Assembly (NCBI RefSeq): GCF_020700235.1
Contig: NZ_CP085301.1
Coordinates: 496,001 to 560,000, forward strand
Reading direction: 5' to 3'
DNA length: 64,000 nucleotides
Source of the DNA: Haladaptatus pallidirubidus
Lineage (GTDB): Archaea > Halobacteriota > Halobacteria > Halobacteriales > Haladaptataceae
The first letter of the stretch is position 1. Every line of letters starts with the position of its first letter. This document shows, in pieces, positions 36,712-46,770 of this stretch. Below the pieces are notes generated by a model that did not search any database, had not been told where the DNA came from, and was given only the letters and a program-made list of their open reading frames with translations. Position numbers and translations under genes: made by a program.

Positions 36712-38175
36712 TTATCCGCCGAACATCTCGCGCATCATCGGATGCATCTCCATCAACTGCTCTTCGGCGATTTCCTCGTAGAGCTTGTACGTGATGGACA
36801 CCGTCAGCAGGAGTCCCGTACCAGAGACTGCGCCGATGGTGCCGAGCATGTTCGCCATGACGGCCAGCAGGCCGACCAGCGCGCCGCCGAGGACGGTGAC
36901 TTGCGGGATGTATCGCTCCATCACCTTCTCGATGACGCCAGTGTTCTGGCGGAAGCCGGGTATCTGCATCCCGGAGTTCTGAATCTGCTTCGCCGTCGCC
37001 TCCGGCCCCATGTCCGTCGTCTCCACCCAGAAGATGGCGAAGATTGCGCCACCGACGACCATGAAGCCGAGGTCGATTGCAACGCGGAGGAGCACTTGCC
37101 ACGCTTCGTGTGTCGCAGCGGGACCACCCGCCCACCACATCCAGTCCTGCGGTTGCTGGATGGGGGCGAGGTAGTAGAACAACCCGCTGGTGGGTTGCCC
37201 TTGCGTGTAACTACCGAGCCACGCCGGAAGACCGCCGAGCTGACTGTCGAGGATGCGCCCGAGGAACTGGATGTTCGCTTGCAGGGCGCGGACGAGGATC
37301 ATCGGCAGGACGCTCGCGTAGATGAGCTTCACGGGGAAGCGACCGCGGGCACCCTTCACTCGCGCGTGGCTGAGCGGAATCTCGACGCGCACGCTTTCGG
37401 CGTACACGACGACGGCGAAGATGAACAGCGTCGTCGCGAGGGCGAGCAGACTACCGCCGCCGAACAGGAGGTACTGAATCCCTTCGCCCGTCAGCAGCGA
37501 CGGAACGTTCTGCGCGCTGCCGGTGATGATGGCGATCCACTGCGGGATGATGCCCGCCGGTCCCTCCAATCCGGGCGAGATGAACCCGCCGACGAGGCTC
37601 TGGCTGACACCGGCGATGATGAACAGTCCGATACCGCTCCCGACGCCCCACTTGCTCACGATTTCGTCCATGAACAGGACGAGCATCGCGCCGACGAATA
37701 TCTGCGCGAAGATGAGCCACTGAACCGCCATCGTGGAACCGAGCGCGGCGACAAGCGCCTCCTGCGGCTGGAAGAATCCGCCGACGAACACCATCGGCAG
37801 GCCGGTCAGACAGATCATCACGACCACCAGCAGTTTCTGGAGGCCCTGATACAGCACTTGGTCGCGCGGGTCGTTCGTATCGAGTCCGAGGAGGTCGGCA
37901 CCGCCGAGCAACTGGAGGACGATGCTCGCGGTGACAATCGGCCCGATACCGAGATGTAACACGGACCCCTGTGCGCCCGCGAGAAGCGAGCGGAACTGAC
38001 CGAAGAGGTCCGTACTCGTATTCACTCCGTACAGAGTGACGTTCGTCAAGAAGAAATACAACACGAGAACGCCTGCCGTCCACGTTAGCTTGCGCTTGAA
38101 GGGGACGTGCCCCTCCGGGCGCTGGACGGTGGGCATCCGTGTTAAAACCGGTTCTGCGGTTTCTTTCCAACCCAT
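36712..38175 (-). CDS. secY: Protein translocase subunit SecY
   Basis: The 487-residue protein has ten predicted transmembrane helices and archaeal SecY hallmarks: MPTVQRPEGHVPFKRKLTWT at the start, the plug and lateral gate region LHLGIGPIVTASIVLQLLGG, and the cytosolic loop ARVKGARGRFPVKLIYAS in the fifth-sixth helix region. It is the Sec61alpha equivalent and works with SecE and Secbeta. It is the last gene of the spc part but is separated from uL15 by 316 nt, which may hold its own promoter. Confidence 0.96.
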   Translation of the reverse strand: MGWKETAEPVLTRMPTVQRPEGHVPFKRKLTWTAGVLVLYFFLTNVTLYGVNTSTDLFGQFRSLLAGAQGSVLHLGIGPIVTASIVLQLLGGADLLGLDTNDPRDQVLYQGLQKLLVVVMICLTGLPMVFVGGFFQPQEALVAALGSTMAVQWLIFAQIFVGAMLVLFMDEIVSKWGVGSGIGLFIIAGVSQSLVGGFISPGLEGPAGIIPQWIAIITGSAQNVPSLLTGEGIQYLLFGGGSLLALATTLFIFAVVVYAESVRVEIPLSHARVKGARGRFPVKLIYASVLPMILVRALQANIQFLGRILDSQLGGLPAWLGSYTQGQPTSGLFYYLAPIQQPQDWMWWAGGPAATHEAWQVLLRVAIDLGFMVVGGAIFAIFWVETTDMGPEATAKQIQNSGMQIPGFRQNTGVIEKVMERYIPQVTVLGGALVGLLAVMANMLGTIGAVSGTGLLLTVSITYKLYEEIAEEQLMEMHPMMREMFGG

Positions 38176-38491
38176 TGACTATGCCTCTGACTTCATCACA
38201 CGTATCTCCTTCGACTTCGTAATGTGACAATCCGCGGAGTTTCCCCCGTTCTCTCGCGTCGAGGGAACGTTGTCCAATCGGGAACGGAAAATCAAAATCG
38301 GAATCACGGGAACGTTTCAGTCGTCCTCGCCGAACCGAGCTCGACCGCCGAACCGACAGTTGTCCGTGAGTCGCATACTGTTCCCTCTGACGACAATAAG
38401 AATTGTCATTTCAGATAGAACAGCAGACTAATCAAACCGGTCGGTAGCAAAGAGAACAATCGTCAAGAAACGGAATGTATTCGGCGGAAGA
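38176..38491 (-). promoter_or_regulatory. 316-nt upstream region of secY with two palindromes
   Basis: No protein-coding signal is seen here. The stretch contains GACAATAAGAATTGTC (38392-38407) and GACAGTTGTC (38355-38364), two GACA-TGTC palindromes with 6- and 4-bp arms about 37 nt apart. On the minus strand a TATA-like CTTATT overlaps the larger one. They could be operators or chance. Confidence 0.3.
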
Positions 38492-38977
38492 CTACTCGGC
38501 TTCGTCTTCGTCGTCCGACGCTTCGTCTTCTTCTGCTTCGGCGCGCTCGCAGAGGACGGCTTCGCCGTCCGCTTCCTCGATGAGTTCGACTGCGGATGCC
38601 GAGAAGGCGTCCGCGGTCACGTCGAGGGTGTTGCGAACCTGGCCGCCGCCGAGCACCTTGACGGCGTCGGCGTCCCAGCCGTCATCGACGACGTCGCGCG
38701 CGTCGATTTCGTAGCCGTCACCGGTCTCTTCGGCGACACCTTCTGCCGCCAAGAGTGCGGCGTCTTCGTCGAGTTTCTGCACGGACACGGTGAGCACCGT
38801 CTCCTTTGCGTCTTCGGGTCGTTTGAACCCGTGCTTTCCGAGCGGTTCGTAGTTGTGGAACTCGTGTTTGGCGCGGCCTGCGCGTCCGCGTCCGCCGCGG
38901 TTACCCGCACCGCGGCGGTTCTTGTGCGTCCCGCCGCCGTGCGTGCGCGAGCCACGTTGGCGTCGTTTCTTACTCAT
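38492..38977 (-). CDS. rpl15: Ribosomal protein uL15
   Basis: The 161-residue protein begins MSKKRRQRGSRTHGGGTHKNRRGAGNRGG, a Gly/Arg-rich RNA-binding extension typical of uL15. It ends with a strongly acidic tail (AEAEEDEASDDEDEAE) that fits halophilic adaptation. It is a 50S protein near the exit tunnel. The gene starts 2 nt after uL30 and is followed by the long gap to secY. Confidence 0.96.
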   Translation of the reverse strand: MSKKRRQRGSRTHGGGTHKNRRGAGNRGGRGRAGRAKHEFHNYEPLGKHGFKRPEDAKETVLTVSVQKLDEDAALLAAEGVAEETGDGYEIDARDVVDDGWDADAVKVLGGGQVRNTLDVTADAFSASAVELIEEADGEAVLCERAEAEEDEASDDEDEAE

Positions 38978-38979
38978 GG

Positions 38980-39444
38980 TTATCGCATCGACTTGAGGAG
39001 TTCGTTGATTTCCTCAGTCGTGTGTTTGCCGAGTTGGCCGCCCTCTTTCGTGGGGTGTTTGATACCGTCGTGACCACCGCGCGGCGGGTGGAGTCGAAGG
39101 ACGGGCGTCAGTCCCTGCTCTCGGAGGGTCGTCTCCTCGTCGAGCAGCGCCCCCGCGAGTTCGGCGAAGTCGGCGTACTCCGTGTTTTCCGCGAGCCATT
39201 CCTCGTCAACGTCGTCGTTTCCGTCGAGCGGCTGCGATCGCTTCGACAGAACCGTCTCCAGGACTTCCTGGTCGGGTTCGCCGTGTGCGACCCAATCGTT
39301 GACCTTCGTCACCATTCCGCGGTAAGTTTCCGTCTCCGGAACCAGCGCGCAGTGATTGACCTTGTGGAGGTTGAGCATGCCGAGGGTGTCACGGACACCC
39401 TGCGTCATGTCTACCTCGCCGCGAATCTGGACGACTGCTCTCAT
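38980..39444 (-). CDS. rpl30: Ribosomal protein uL30
   Basis: The 154-residue archaeal-length uL30 begins [32 protein letters not shown], the L30/L7 domain with its archaeal-eukaryotic C-terminal extension (LTPVLRLHPPRGGHDGIKHP). It shares one base with the uS5 stop, so translation is coupled. Confidence 0.96.
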   Translation of the reverse strand: MRAVVQIRGEVDMTQGVRDTLGMLNLHKVNHCALVPETETYRGMVTKVNDWVAHGEPDQEVLETVLSKRSQPLDGNDDVDEEWLAENTEYADFAELAGALLDEETTLREQGLTPVLRLHPPRGGHDGIKHPTKEGGQLGKHTTEEINELLKSMR

Positions 39445-40091
39445 CAGTCGGCCACCTCCGGCTCTTCATCGGGGCGGGCGCGCGGACCGCGCGCCTGCGA
39501 TGCGTTCTCCAAGGCGTTGTACGTCGCCTTGGCGAGGTTGAGTGTCGTTCGCGTGTTGCCGTGGCTCTTCGTCCATGCGTTCTCGATACCCGAGAGTTCG
39601 AGGATTTTGCGCACGGTGTCAGTTGCCGCGAGACCCAGTCCGGCGGGTGCCGGGATGAGCTCGACTTCCACACTGCCCGCCTTGCCGGTCGTCCGGTGGG
39701 TGAGCGAGTGCGGTCGGTCGCTTCGGTCCTCCCACGACCCTGCGCCGCGGGGGACTTGGACGATGTTCAGTTTCGCAATCTCGATTGCCTTCTGGATTGC
39801 GCCGCCGACTTGGTCGTCTCGTCCTTCTGCGTAGCCGACGAACCCGTCGCGGTTGCCGATTGCGCAGACACAGCGGAATTTGACACGCCGCCCGGAGTCG
39901 GTCATGCGCTGAACCATGTTGATGTCCAGCACTTCGTCTTCGAGACCGGGAAGGAGCTGGTCAACGAGTTCCGGCTCCTTCAGCGGGAGTCCGGAGTTGA
40001 GGGCGTCTTCCATCGTGTCGATTTCGCCCTCGGCGACCTTGCGGCCGAGACGGGTCTGGGGTTCCCAGCCGTCGTTGTAATTTGCACACAT
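39444..40091 (-). CDS. rps5: Ribosomal protein uS5
   Basis: The 215-residue protein contains the S5 double-stranded RNA-binding signature [21 protein letters not shown] and the C-terminal [21 protein letters not shown]. It functions in the 30S decoding region. It follows uL18 by 1 nt and precedes uL30 with a 1-nt overlap. Confidence 0.96.
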   Translation of the reverse strand: MCANYNDGWEPQTRLGRKVAEGEIDTMEDALNSGLPLKEPELVDQLLPGLEDEVLDINMVQRMTDSGRRVKFRCVCAIGNRDGFVGYAEGRDDQVGGAIQKAIEIAKLNIVQVPRGAGSWEDRSDRPHSLTHRTTGKAGSVEVELIPAPAGLGLAATDTVRKILELSGIENAWTKSHGNTRTTLNLAKATYNALENASQARGPRARPDEEPEVAD

Positions 40092-40092
40092 G

Positions 40093-40647
40093 TTATTCGT
40101 CCTCCTGGAGGTTCGAGAGCACTTCGTCGAAGTGCTCGGGTAGTTCGGTGGCGTCGAAATCGCCGCCGTACAGCGAGTCGTCTAGCTGTTCCGCGTACTC
40201 GGCGATGTGTTCGCCGCGGTTACGCGACCAGTCAGCCAGCACGCTGTCGTTGTGCGGGATGTCGAGGCCAGCGTCGATTGCACCTTCCTGTACTGCAAAT
40301 GCCTTGCTACCGGGTGTTGCCGAGTTGAGACCGATGTCGAGGACTGCTTCCTCGTAGTCGGCATCGAGTGCGCGTTTTCCGAGCAGGTATCCAGTGAGGT
40401 ACGCGCTGGGGATATTGCTCGTCGGGGCTTCCCAGCCGTACTCCTCCAAATCGCCGGAGTACGCACTCGCAACCGTGTTGTCGCCGTCGGGACCCATCGT
40501 GACCAGCTGCGCCCTGACGTGCTGGTTGCTCTTCCGAGCGACCAGGCGGGGCTTGCCCGATTTCAGCAGGCGCAACCTCTGATGGTAGTCAGTTCGGACC
40601 TCGCGGCGGCGGCGCATCGGCACCTTGTATCGTGGTCCAGTTGCCAT
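40093..40647 (-). CDS. rpl18: Ribosomal protein uL18
   Basis: The 184-residue protein starts [21 protein letters not shown] and has [20 protein letters not shown] and an archaeal C-terminal extension ([13 protein letters not shown]). It binds 5S rRNA with uL5. Spacing to eL19 upstream is 2 nt and to uS5 downstream is 1 nt. Confidence 0.96.
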   Translation of the reverse strand: MATGPRYKVPMRRRREVRTDYHQRLRLLKSGKPRLVARKSNQHVRAQLVTMGPDGDNTVASAYSGDLEEYGWEAPTSNIPSAYLTGYLLGKRALDADYEEAVLDIGLNSATPGSKAFAVQEGAIDAGLDIPHNDSVLADWSRNRGEHIAEYAEQLDDSLYGGDFDATELPEHFDEVLSNLQEDE

Positions 40648-40649
40648 TG

Positions 40650-41090
40650 TTAGTAGTTGTTCTCTATGTAGTTCAGCAGATACTGCACACTACGGAACTC
40701 GCCACCCTTGGACTTGTCATAGAGGTCACGGTACTGTGACTTCGTGATTTCGCCCTCGGAACGGAGTTCTCGAAGTTTGCGTCTCTGCGCGCGGATTTGG
40801 TTCTGCCACTCCTCTTTCGAGTTCTTGCGGCCGCCCTTCTTCCCCTTTCGGGTGCCCGGTCCCTTGCGGTGACCGTATTTGCGCTTCGATTTGCGCTCGC
40901 GGGCGCGGCCGCGGGAGTTGCTCTTTGCGTCTTTCGCCTGAATCGACCCGTCGTCGACGAGTTCGCGAATGTCCTCGCGGGTAATCGCGTCCGCGATGGC
41001 ACCCTGCGCGTCGGGGTCGAACCAAACGCGGTTCTTCCCGACGTCGAGCACGTCGGCGGCGAGTCGCTTCTGTGCACTCAGGTCACTCAT
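40650..41090 (-). CDS. rpl19e: Ribosomal protein eL19
   Basis: The 146-residue protein begins [22 protein letters not shown] and has the basic stretch [20 protein letters not shown], the long helix and tail of eL19, which is found in archaea and eukaryotes only. It overlaps the eL32 stop by 8 nt. Confidence 0.96.
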   Translation of the reverse strand: MSDLSAQKRLAADVLDVGKNRVWFDPDAQGAIADAITREDIRELVDDGSIQAKDAKSNSRGRARERKSKRKYGHRKGPGTRKGKKGGRKNSKEEWQNQIRAQRRKLRELRSEGEITKSQYRDLYDKSKGGEFRSVQYLLNYIENNY

Positions 41091-41787
41091 TCTCTACCTC
41101 CACTTCGACGTAGGTCGGGTTGAGAACGCGAATGTTCTCTTCCTCGGCGACTTCCTCGATACGCTCGCGCTTGCGAGCGCCGACTTTCGAGGCGATGCGA
41201 ACCGCTTCCGTGTCGCCGTCCACGCCGTCCAAATCGTCGACGTTGTGGACGCGAACTTCGTCGAATCCGCTCGGGTGTTTCCCCCGGACGGATTTCGGCG
41301 TGCGGTAGCCGGATTCGACCATGTCGCCTTTGCCCTTGATGCCGCGGCGTTGCTTGCTCAGCGCACCGCGGGGCTTGCGCCACGATTCGGGCGTCCGCTT
41401 TTTCTTGTGGTAGTCCTGTCGATTGAACTGCGGTTTGCCCTCGCGTTTGCGCTGTTGGAGAAGTCGCGCTTCCTCGTCGCCGAGGCTCGGCGTCTTCTCG
41501 GTCAGGCCGCGTGGTTGCAGTTCGGTTTCGACATCTTCGTCCGATTCTTCTTCCTCGGCCTCGTCGTCCTCGATTTCGGCTTCGGTTTCCTCTTCGACTT
41601 CGAGGCCGCCGACGTCCGCTTTGATACGGGCGGCGAGCGCGTTGCCGATTCCATCGACTTCGGCGAGGTCGTCCTGACTGGCGGCGACGACGTCCTCGAC
41701 GGACTCGTAGCCGGCGTCGCGAAGCGACTCGGCCTTGCTTTCGCCGACACCGCTGATGTCTTCTATCTGTTCTGGTTCGTCTGCCAT
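41083..41787 (-). CDS. rpl32e: Ribosomal protein eL32 with N-terminal helix-hairpin-helix extension
   Basis: The 234-residue protein is longer than the usual 130 or so. The N-terminal 60 residues ([20 protein letters not shown], then [15 protein letters not shown]) are a helix-hairpin-helix module, followed by an acidic linker. The conserved eL32 domain ([20 protein letters not shown], then [17 protein letters not shown]) follows. The added domain is seen in haloarchaea; its role on the ribosome is not known. Confidence 0.94.
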   Translation of the reverse strand: MADEPEQIEDISGVGESKAESLRDAGYESVEDVVAASQDDLAEVDGIGNALAARIKADVGGLEVEEETEAEIEDDEAEEEESDEDVETELQPRGLTEKTPSLGDEEARLLQQRKREGKPQFNRQDYHKKKRTPESWRKPRGALSKQRRGIKGKGDMVESGYRTPKSVRGKHPSGFDEVRVHNVDDLDGVDGDTEAVRIASKVGARKRERIEEVAEEENIRVLNPTYVEVEVENE

Positions 41788-41790
41788 CTA

Positions 41791-42327
41791 TCAGGCACCT
41801 CCTGTAGACGGCTTCTCCGTAATGTAGACGCCGTCTTGGAACACGCGCGTGTCTTTGCCGCTCACGCGAGTGAGTTGTTCGATGTCCGCGGCGGTCTGGC
41901 CCACGTCTTCGATGCTGGGGCCGCGCAGGAACAGTTCCTCGTCGCTGACTTCGACGGTGGTGTCCCCGTGGATGTTGGTCCGTCGGGGCGCTTTCTCACC
42001 GAGAAAGTTCTCGATGACGACTGCGTCGCCCTCGGAACGAACCTGCATCGGGAAGTGAGAGTAGAAGACTTCCATCTTGTACTCCCACTCCTCGGACACG
42101 CCGTGAATCATGTTTCGTACGTGGCTCTCGAACGTTCCCATCGTCGCCTTCGTTTTGGCGTCGGTGGAATCGCTCTCGATGACCACTGCGTCCTCCTCGA
42201 CGCTGACGCTGATATCTGGGTACCAGAGCCGTCGCGTGACGGTTCCTTCGGGTCCATCAGCGGTCAGGTCGAGGTGGTCTACGTCAGTGGTCACCTCGTC
42301 CGGAATTTCGATTTCTACTCGTGGCAT
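41791..42327 (-). CDS. rpl6: Ribosomal protein uL6
   Basis: The 178-residue protein starts MPRVEIEIPDEVTTDVDHLD and carries two L6 alpha-beta repeats (GTFESHVRNMIHGVSEEWEY and the later FLGEKAPRRTNIHGDTTVEV). It sits near the sarcin-ricin loop. ATG 42327 is 4 nt from the uS8 stop; a longer frame upstream is not homologous. Confidence 0.96.
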   Translation of the reverse strand: MPRVEIEIPDEVTTDVDHLDLTADGPEGTVTRRLWYPDISVSVEEDAVVIESDSTDAKTKATMGTFESHVRNMIHGVSEEWEYKMEVFYSHFPMQVRSEGDAVVIENFLGEKAPRRTNIHGDTTVEVSDEELFLRGPSIEDVGQTAADIEQLTRVSGKDTRVFQDGVYITEKPSTGGA

Positions 42328-42331
42328 GGTT

Positions 42332-42724
42332 CTAGTAGACGTAGGCGATGACTTGGCCACCGATTCCCTGATCGCGGGCCTCGTAGTGGCTCATGACGCC
42401 GTGGCTGGTCGTGACGACGAGCGACCCGTAATCTTGGGCCGGGAGGAATCGTTTCTCCCATTTCTCGAAATCGTCTTTGCCCGCGGAGTACCGGGGCTTG
42501 ACCGCGCCACATTCGTTGATTGCGCCTTTTAGTTCGACCTCGAAGCGACCGGCTTTACCGTCGTCGACGAACTCGAAGCCGTCGATGTACCCGTGGTCGT
42601 AAAAGACCTCGAGTACGCTGCCAATCTCGTTCGAGGCGGGCTGTACCGTGTGGGACAGATGACCGACACTTTCGGCGTTGTCCACGCCGGAGAGTGCGTT
42701 GCTGAGTGGGTCGTTTCCTGCCAT
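42332..42724 (-). CDS. rps8: Ribosomal protein uS8
   Basis: The 130-residue protein starts [21 protein letters not shown] and ends with the conserved [22 protein letters not shown] region of uS8, which binds 16S rRNA helix 21. ATG 42724 follows uS14 by 2 nt. Confidence 0.96.
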   Translation of the reverse strand: MAGNDPLSNALSGVDNAESVGHLSHTVQPASNEIGSVLEVFYDHGYIDGFEFVDDGKAGRFEVELKGAINECGAVKPRYSAGKDDFEKWEKRFLPAQDYGSLVVTTSHGVMSHYEARDQGIGGQVIAYVY

Positions 42725-42726
42725 AG

Positions 42727-42903
42727 TTATCGGTACTTCTTGAATCCCATGTCGCGTGCAATCTCGCGGAAGCACTGGCGACACAGATTGATGTCGTATT
42801 TTCCGACCAAGCCTTGCTTTCGACCGCAGCGCTGGCACGTTTCGAGTTGTCCAGTGCGCTTGGCCGTCTGCTCGCCGGTCGCGTCGTTCTCACTTTCGCT
42901 CAT
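42727..42903 (-). CDS. rps14: Ribosomal protein uS14 (zinc-binding type)
   Basis: This 58-residue ORF is too short for most gene tracks. It reads [20 protein letters not shown] then [17 protein letters not shown], with four cysteines in CxxC-x14-CxxC for one zinc ion, as in archaeal uS14. Its start overlaps the uL5 stop by 4 nt, and its stop lies 2 nt before uS8. Confidence 0.95.
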   Translation of the reverse strand: MSESENDATGEQTAKRTGQLETCQRCGRKQGLVGKYDINLCRQCFREIARDMGFKKYR

Positions 42904-43418
42904 TCGTCCACCTCAACGTCGAAGTTGGCTTCGAGGAACGCCGTCGCGTCCTCGGCCGTCAGTCGGTGGTTCGACGGAATCTGGCGGGACACCTTGTCGC
43001 GCTTTGCGACGCGGTAGCCCGGTCGAACGAGGTTGACGGTCACGTCAAGCCCGTAGATTCCGACGTTCGGGTCGTACTCCTGGCTCGGGAACTCGGTGTG
43101 TTCGTCGACACCGAAACTGAAGTTCCCCGTCTCGTCGAACTGTGATTTCGAGAGACTGGAAAGCGACAGTGCGGTATCGAGGAACTCGTGTGCGGTCTCG
43201 CCGCGGAGCGTGACCTTCGCACCGATTGGGTCGCCCTGACGGATGCCGAAGTCCGGCATCGTGGACTTCGCCAGCGTACGGACGCTCTCTTGCTCGGTCA
43301 CGTCCTCTAAGATTTCCTCGGCGTTGGCGAGTTCTCGACCACCTTCACCGACGCCCATGTGGACGACGACTTTCTCCACTTTCGGCTCTCGCATCTCGTG
43401 GAATTCGGCTTCGCTCAT
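42900..43418 (-). CDS. rpl5: Ribosomal protein uL5
   Basis: The 172-residue protein starts [20 protein letters not shown] and has [23 protein letters not shown] and [20 protein letters not shown], conserved in uL5, which contacts 5S rRNA and P-site tRNA. It overlaps eS4 upstream and uS14 downstream by 4 nt each. Confidence 0.96.
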   Translation of the reverse strand: MSEAEFHEMREPKVEKVVVHMGVGEGGRELANAEEILEDVTEQESVRTLAKSTMPDFGIRQGDPIGAKVTLRGETAHEFLDTALSLSSLSKSQFDETGNFSFGVDEHTEFPSQEYDPNVGIYGLDVTVNLVRPGYRVAKRDKVSRQIPSNHRLTAEDATAFLEANFDVEVDE

Positions 43419-44158
43419 TCGTCATCACCCGTAGACGAAGTCTGCTGTACTTCGGACGAGTCCGAACCGCCCGTGAAATTCTCGTCGATGACGACGAGGT
43501 ATTCCTCGACGGTTTCGAACGTGGTGTCGTCACCTTCGACGGTGACAGTGTTCGATCCGCTTCCGGGCGTCACCGTGATGTCGGTGACTTTACCGATTTC
43601 GCCCGCGTGCTGACCGCGGACGGCGGTGACGAGACAGCCTTCCTCGTATGGGAAGTGAACGAGAATTTCCTTCTCCTCGGTTCCCACGACGATGGAGTCT
43701 TTCGTGCTGTATTCGTCGGCGTCATCCACGCGGAGATTGCTTCCGTCGTGGAGGTTGAGTTGCGTTTCGCCACCGGTGACCTGCGTCTTGTCCTCGATTT
43801 TCGCCAGTCGGCCGTCCGCCGCATCTGCGTCGATGGGGGTCAGCGCGAGGCGTCCACCTTCGTCGGGGAAGACGCGGTAGTACTCTTCGCGTTCGGTGAA
43901 CGCGATGATGTCGAACATTCCGATGGGTCGCTGTTCGTCGCTGATCGCCTCGCCGTTCACGAGAACGGAATCCTGGTTGAGCGCGTAGCGGGCTTCCTTC
44001 TTCGAGTTCGCGTAGCCCAGCACGTCCCGCAGAATGATGAGGAGCGGGACGCCGTCACGTCCGTGCGGGCCGGCGCCGGCCTTCACGGTGAACGTGGCGG
44101 TCTTTCGCTCGACCGGCCAGGAGTTCGGAACGGAGAGTCGTTTCTGATGGTTGCTCAT
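43415..44158 (-). CDS. rps4e: Ribosomal protein eS4
   Basis: The 247-residue protein starts [20 protein letters not shown]. It contains an S4-like region ([20 protein letters not shown]), the central eS4 domain and a KOW element ([20 protein letters not shown]). The Ser/Asp-rich C-terminal tail is a haloarchaeal feature. It overlaps uL24 and uL5 by 4 nt each. Confidence 0.95.
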   Translation of the reverse strand: MSNHQKRLSVPNSWPVERKTATFTVKAGAGPHGRDGVPLLIILRDVLGYANSKKEARYALNQDSVLVNGEAISDEQRPIGMFDIIAFTEREEYYRVFPDEGGRLALTPIDADAADGRLAKIEDKTQVTGGETQLNLHDGSNLRVDDADEYSTKDSIVVGTEEKEILVHFPYEEGCLVTAVRGQHAGEIGKVTDITVTPGSGSNTVTVEGDDTTFETVEEYLVVIDENFTGGSDSSEVQQTSSTGDDE

Positions 44159-44511
44159 TCGGTATCACCTTCCAGACGCGCCTCGCGGCGGTCGTCTTCG
44201 AGGTTGAGGTCGGTCACGCGAACGTTGCTCGTGTCGAGCGGACGCGGAACGTCCTCGCCGTCTGCTTTTTCGAGGGTGATTTCCTCGACGTGGATGACCG
44301 CGTCTTTCATATCCACTTCGAGCACTTCGCCCTCTTCGCCGGCGAAATCGCCGCGCATGATCTCGACCGTGTCGCCCGCGTTGACGCGGACGCTTCGCTG
44401 ACCGTACTCCTCGCGGAGGTCGTCGGACAGCGTCGCTTTGACCTGCTGGTGTCGCTGGTGAAGCGAGGCGCGTTCGGTCTGGTTTCGCTGTTTGCGTGGT
44501 TGTCGAGTCAT
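44155..44511 (-). CDS. rpl24: Ribosomal protein uL24
   Basis: The 118-residue protein starts [21 protein letters not shown] and has the KOW motif [21 protein letters not shown]. An acidic C-terminus follows. It overlaps uL14 and eS4 by 4 nt each. Confidence 0.96.
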   Translation of the reverse strand: MTRQPRKQRNQTERASLHQRHQQVKATLSDDLREEYGQRSVRVNAGDTVEIMRGDFAGEEGEVLEVDMKDAVIHVEEITLEKADGEDVPRPLDTSNVRVTDLNLEDDRREARLEGDTE

Positions 44512-44906
44512 ACTATCATCGTAGCTGTGCTTGCAATACTTCCGAACCGCTCGGCGACTTCCTGCGCGATGGGACCCTTAATCTCGGTCCCTCGCGGCTC
44601 TTCGACGTCGTCGATAACGACGGCCGCGTTGTCTTCGAATTTGACTCGCGTGCCGTCCGGACGGCGGATGGATTTGCGCTGTCGAATGATGACGGCCTCC
44701 AGCACCTGACGCCGCATCTCGGGCGTCCCCTTCGTGACGGACACGGTGATTTTGTCACCGATGCCAGCCTTCGGGTGTCGGCTCTTCGTGCCGTGGTAGC
44801 CGGAGACGCTGATAACTTTCAGCTCGCGTGCGCCGGTGTTGTCGGCGCAGTTGATCAGGGAGCCTTTCTCGACGCCCTGCGTCACGTCAGCTTTCAGCGC
44901 TTCCAT
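44508..44906 (-). CDS. rpl14: Ribosomal protein uL14
   Basis: The 132-residue protein has the uL14 beta-barrel signature [20 protein letters not shown] and [20 protein letters not shown]. It lies at the subunit interface near uL19-like partners. It shares one base with the uS17 stop. Confidence 0.96.
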   Translation of the reverse strand: MEALKADVTQGVEKGSLINCADNTGARELKVISVSGYHGTKSRHPKAGIGDKITVSVTKGTPEMRRQVLEAVIIRQRKSIRRPDGTRVKFEDNAAVVIDDVEEPRGTEIKGPIAQEVAERFGSIASTATMIV

Positions 44907-45250
44907 TAGTTGTCACCTCCGTCCGTGACATCGTCTGCCACGGTCTCGACGACGACGTGTGATTTCGTCTTCGAGAGCGGTCGGGTTTCTGCGATACGAA
45001 CCGTGTCGCCGACTTCGAGAGCCAGGCACTCCGGCGCGTGGGCCGGAACGCGGGAGCGACGTTTCATCTGCCGATCGTATTTCGGCACTGTAACGTCGTA
45101 CTCTCGCTCGACGACGACGGTCTTTTCCATGTCGGTGGAGGCGACCTCTCCTTCGAGAATCTGTCCGCGCACGGAAAGGGTTCCGTGGAACGGGCAGTCC
45201 TCGTCGGAGCAGGTCTCCTCCGGTTCTGGTACGTTCAATCCTAACGCCAT
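44906..45250 (-). CDS. rps17: Ribosomal protein uS17
   Basis: The 114-residue protein has an archaeal N-terminal extension with a Cys pair ([12 protein letters not shown]) before the OB-fold core ([20 protein letters not shown] and [19 protein letters not shown]). It overlaps rnp1 by 10 nt. Confidence 0.95.
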   Translation of the reverse strand: MALGLNVPEPEETCSDEDCPFHGTLSVRGQILEGEVASTDMEKTVVVEREYDVTVPKYDRQMKRRSRVPAHAPECLALEVGDTVRIAETRPLSKTKSHVVVETVADDVTDGGDN

Positions 45251-45669
45251 TTCGAATTACCTCCAGTTTCGGTACGCAATGCGGGTCGTGAGAGCAGCGT
45301 GACTCCATCCACCGTAACGTAGGCTCCGCCCTCGCCACCGTCGGAATCGTTCCGACGAGCCTCCGAGCGTGGCTCGGAGAAAGAGCCAGACTGACCGGAG
45401 TTTCCTCCGGCAGTTTCCGACTCCCGTTTGGACGGAGTCCCCGTTCCTTCGCAGGAAACGGCGGCTTCATCTGTGAGTCTGAACTCGAATCTCGTACCCT
45501 GCTTTGGTACCTGCCACGACCGAGACGCGGACTCGACGGTAAGCGTGCGCATCGTTTCGGAGACGACCCGACCCTCGATACCTTCGAGGGCGGGATTCGT
45601 GGCCGAAACGACCCGCACGGGCAGACCGGCGAGTTCGTGTTTCGTGAGCGTCTCGGGTGTCAGTGGCAT
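45241..45669 (-). CDS. rnp1: Ribonuclease P protein component 1 (Rpp29/Pop4 homologue)
   Basis: The 142-residue protein starts [20 protein letters not shown] and has the Rpp29 core ([18 protein letters not shown], then [19 protein letters not shown]). A low-complexity insertion of about 40 residues ([18 protein letters not shown] and following) separates the last strand ([18 protein letters not shown]). It helps RNase P process tRNA 5' ends. It sits 1 nt from uL29 and overlaps uS17, its usual archaeal place. ATG 45669 fits the family. Confidence 0.92.
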   Translation of the reverse strand: MPLTPETLTKHELAGLPVRVVSATNPALEGIEGRVVSETMRTLTVESASRSWQVPKQGTRFEFRLTDEAAVSCEGTGTPSKRESETAGGNSGQSGSFSEPRSEARRNDSDGGEGGAYVTVDGVTLLSRPALRTETGGNSKWR

Positions 45670-45670
45670 C

Positions 45671-45877
45671 TTATTCGAGGTCGCCTTCTTCTTGCTGAAT
45701 CGTCTTGATTCGAGCGATGGTTCGGCGAAGCTCCTTGATGCGACCCGGGTTCTCGGGCGCACCACCCGCGGCCTTGACAGCCTTCGAGTTGAGCAGTTCC
45801 GTCTCGAGTTCTTCGAGCTCTGCTTCTCGCTCGGCAGGCGTCATGTCGCGGATTTCTCCGGTGTGAAGAATAGCCAT
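45671..45877 (-). CDS. rpl29: Ribosomal protein uL29
   Basis: The 68-residue protein starts [20 protein letters not shown] and is two helices ([19 protein letters not shown], then [16 protein letters not shown]). It lies near the tunnel exit and serves as part of the docking site for targeting factors. It shares one base with the uS3 stop. Confidence 0.95.
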   Translation of the reverse strand: MAILHTGEIRDMTPAEREAELEELETELLNSKAVKAAGGAPENPGRIKELRRTIARIKTIQQEEGDLE

Positions 45878-46770
45878 TATTCTTCACTCTCCTCGTCTTC
45901 CATTTCTTCGAGCAGTTCTTCGGCTTCGGCTTCGACTTCCTCTTCGAGCTCGTCGAGTTCCTCCTCGACGGACTCGGATTCGGAGTCCTCTGCCTCCGCC
46001 GACTCTTCCTCGATGACCTCTTCGACGATCTCTTCGTCAACCTCGGTCTCGCCGGGCTCTGGCGATTCCTCGTCGTCGGCTTCGAGTTCTTCGAGCGTTT
46101 CCTCGTCGGGTTCCTCGATGAGGGCCGCTTGCTCGTTGACCTCAACCGCTTCCGGAACGAGTTCTTCCGGGTTCGCATCCTCCTCGATGTGGAAGTCGTC
46201 GGGCAGGTTGGCTCCCGGCGGGATGATTTTGACATCCACGCCGATGGTGCCGAGTTTCATCACTGCGACGCCCTGACCGTGGTCGACGATTTCCTGTGCG
46301 GGTTCGCCGTTGTGCTTGATGTAGCCACGGTTGAACTTCTCCACGCGCGAACGTGCGCCCGTGACTTTTCCGGACAGGACGATTTCGGCACCGAGCGCGC
46401 CGGAATCCATGATTCGGTCGATGGTCGTGTGACCCGCCTTCCGGAAGTACCAACCGCGTTCGAGCGCGTTGGCCAGTCGGTCGGCGACGATTCGGGCGTT
46501 CAGATCCGGTTCGTCGACCTCTTGAACGTCGATCTGCGGGTCGTCGAGGTTGAACCGCTCACCGAGTTCTCGGGTGATTTTCCGGATGTTCTTCCCGCCT
46601 TTTCCGATAACCATACCGGGCTTTTCGGCCTTGAGGACGATTTGGGTCCCCATCGGCGTCTTGGCGACGTCCATGCCGCCGTAGCCCGCGCGGCCGAGTT
46701 CTTCCGAGAAGAACTCGTCTATCTGCGAGCGCTGAAGCCCATCTTGGATGAATTGATGTTCGTCTGCCAT
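45877..46770 (-). CDS. rps3: Ribosomal protein uS3 with long acidic C-terminus
   Basis: The 297-residue protein has a KH domain ([20 protein letters not shown]) near residue 50 and the S3 C-terminal domain ([20 protein letters not shown]). From about residue 205 onward it is nearly all Glu and Asp ([20 protein letters not shown] and following), an acidic tail of about 90 residues beyond the bacterial length. Such tails match high internal KCl. Confidence 0.95.
   Translation of the reverse strand: MADEHQFIQDGLQRSQIDEFFSEELGRAGYGGMDVAKTPMGTQIVLKAEKPGMVIGKGGKNIRKITRELGERFNLDDPQIDVQEVDEPDLNARIVADRLANALERGWYFRKAGHTTIDRIMDSGALGAEIVLSGKVTGARSRVEKFNRGYIKHNGEPAQEIVDHGQGVAVMKLGTIGVDVKIIPPGANLPDDFHIEEDANPEELVPEAVEVNEQAALIEEPDEETLEELEADDEESPEPGETEVDEEIVEEVIEEESAEAEDSESESVEEELDELEEEVEAEAEELLEEMEDEESEE

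Noticed and set aside
36658..37959. 433-codon plus-strand frame opposite secY
   Set aside because: Antisense shadow of SecY, a conserved essential gene.
40969..44401. Long plus-strand frames opposite the ribosomal genes
   Set aside because: They are antisense to eL32, uL6, eS4 and others, whose identities are certain.
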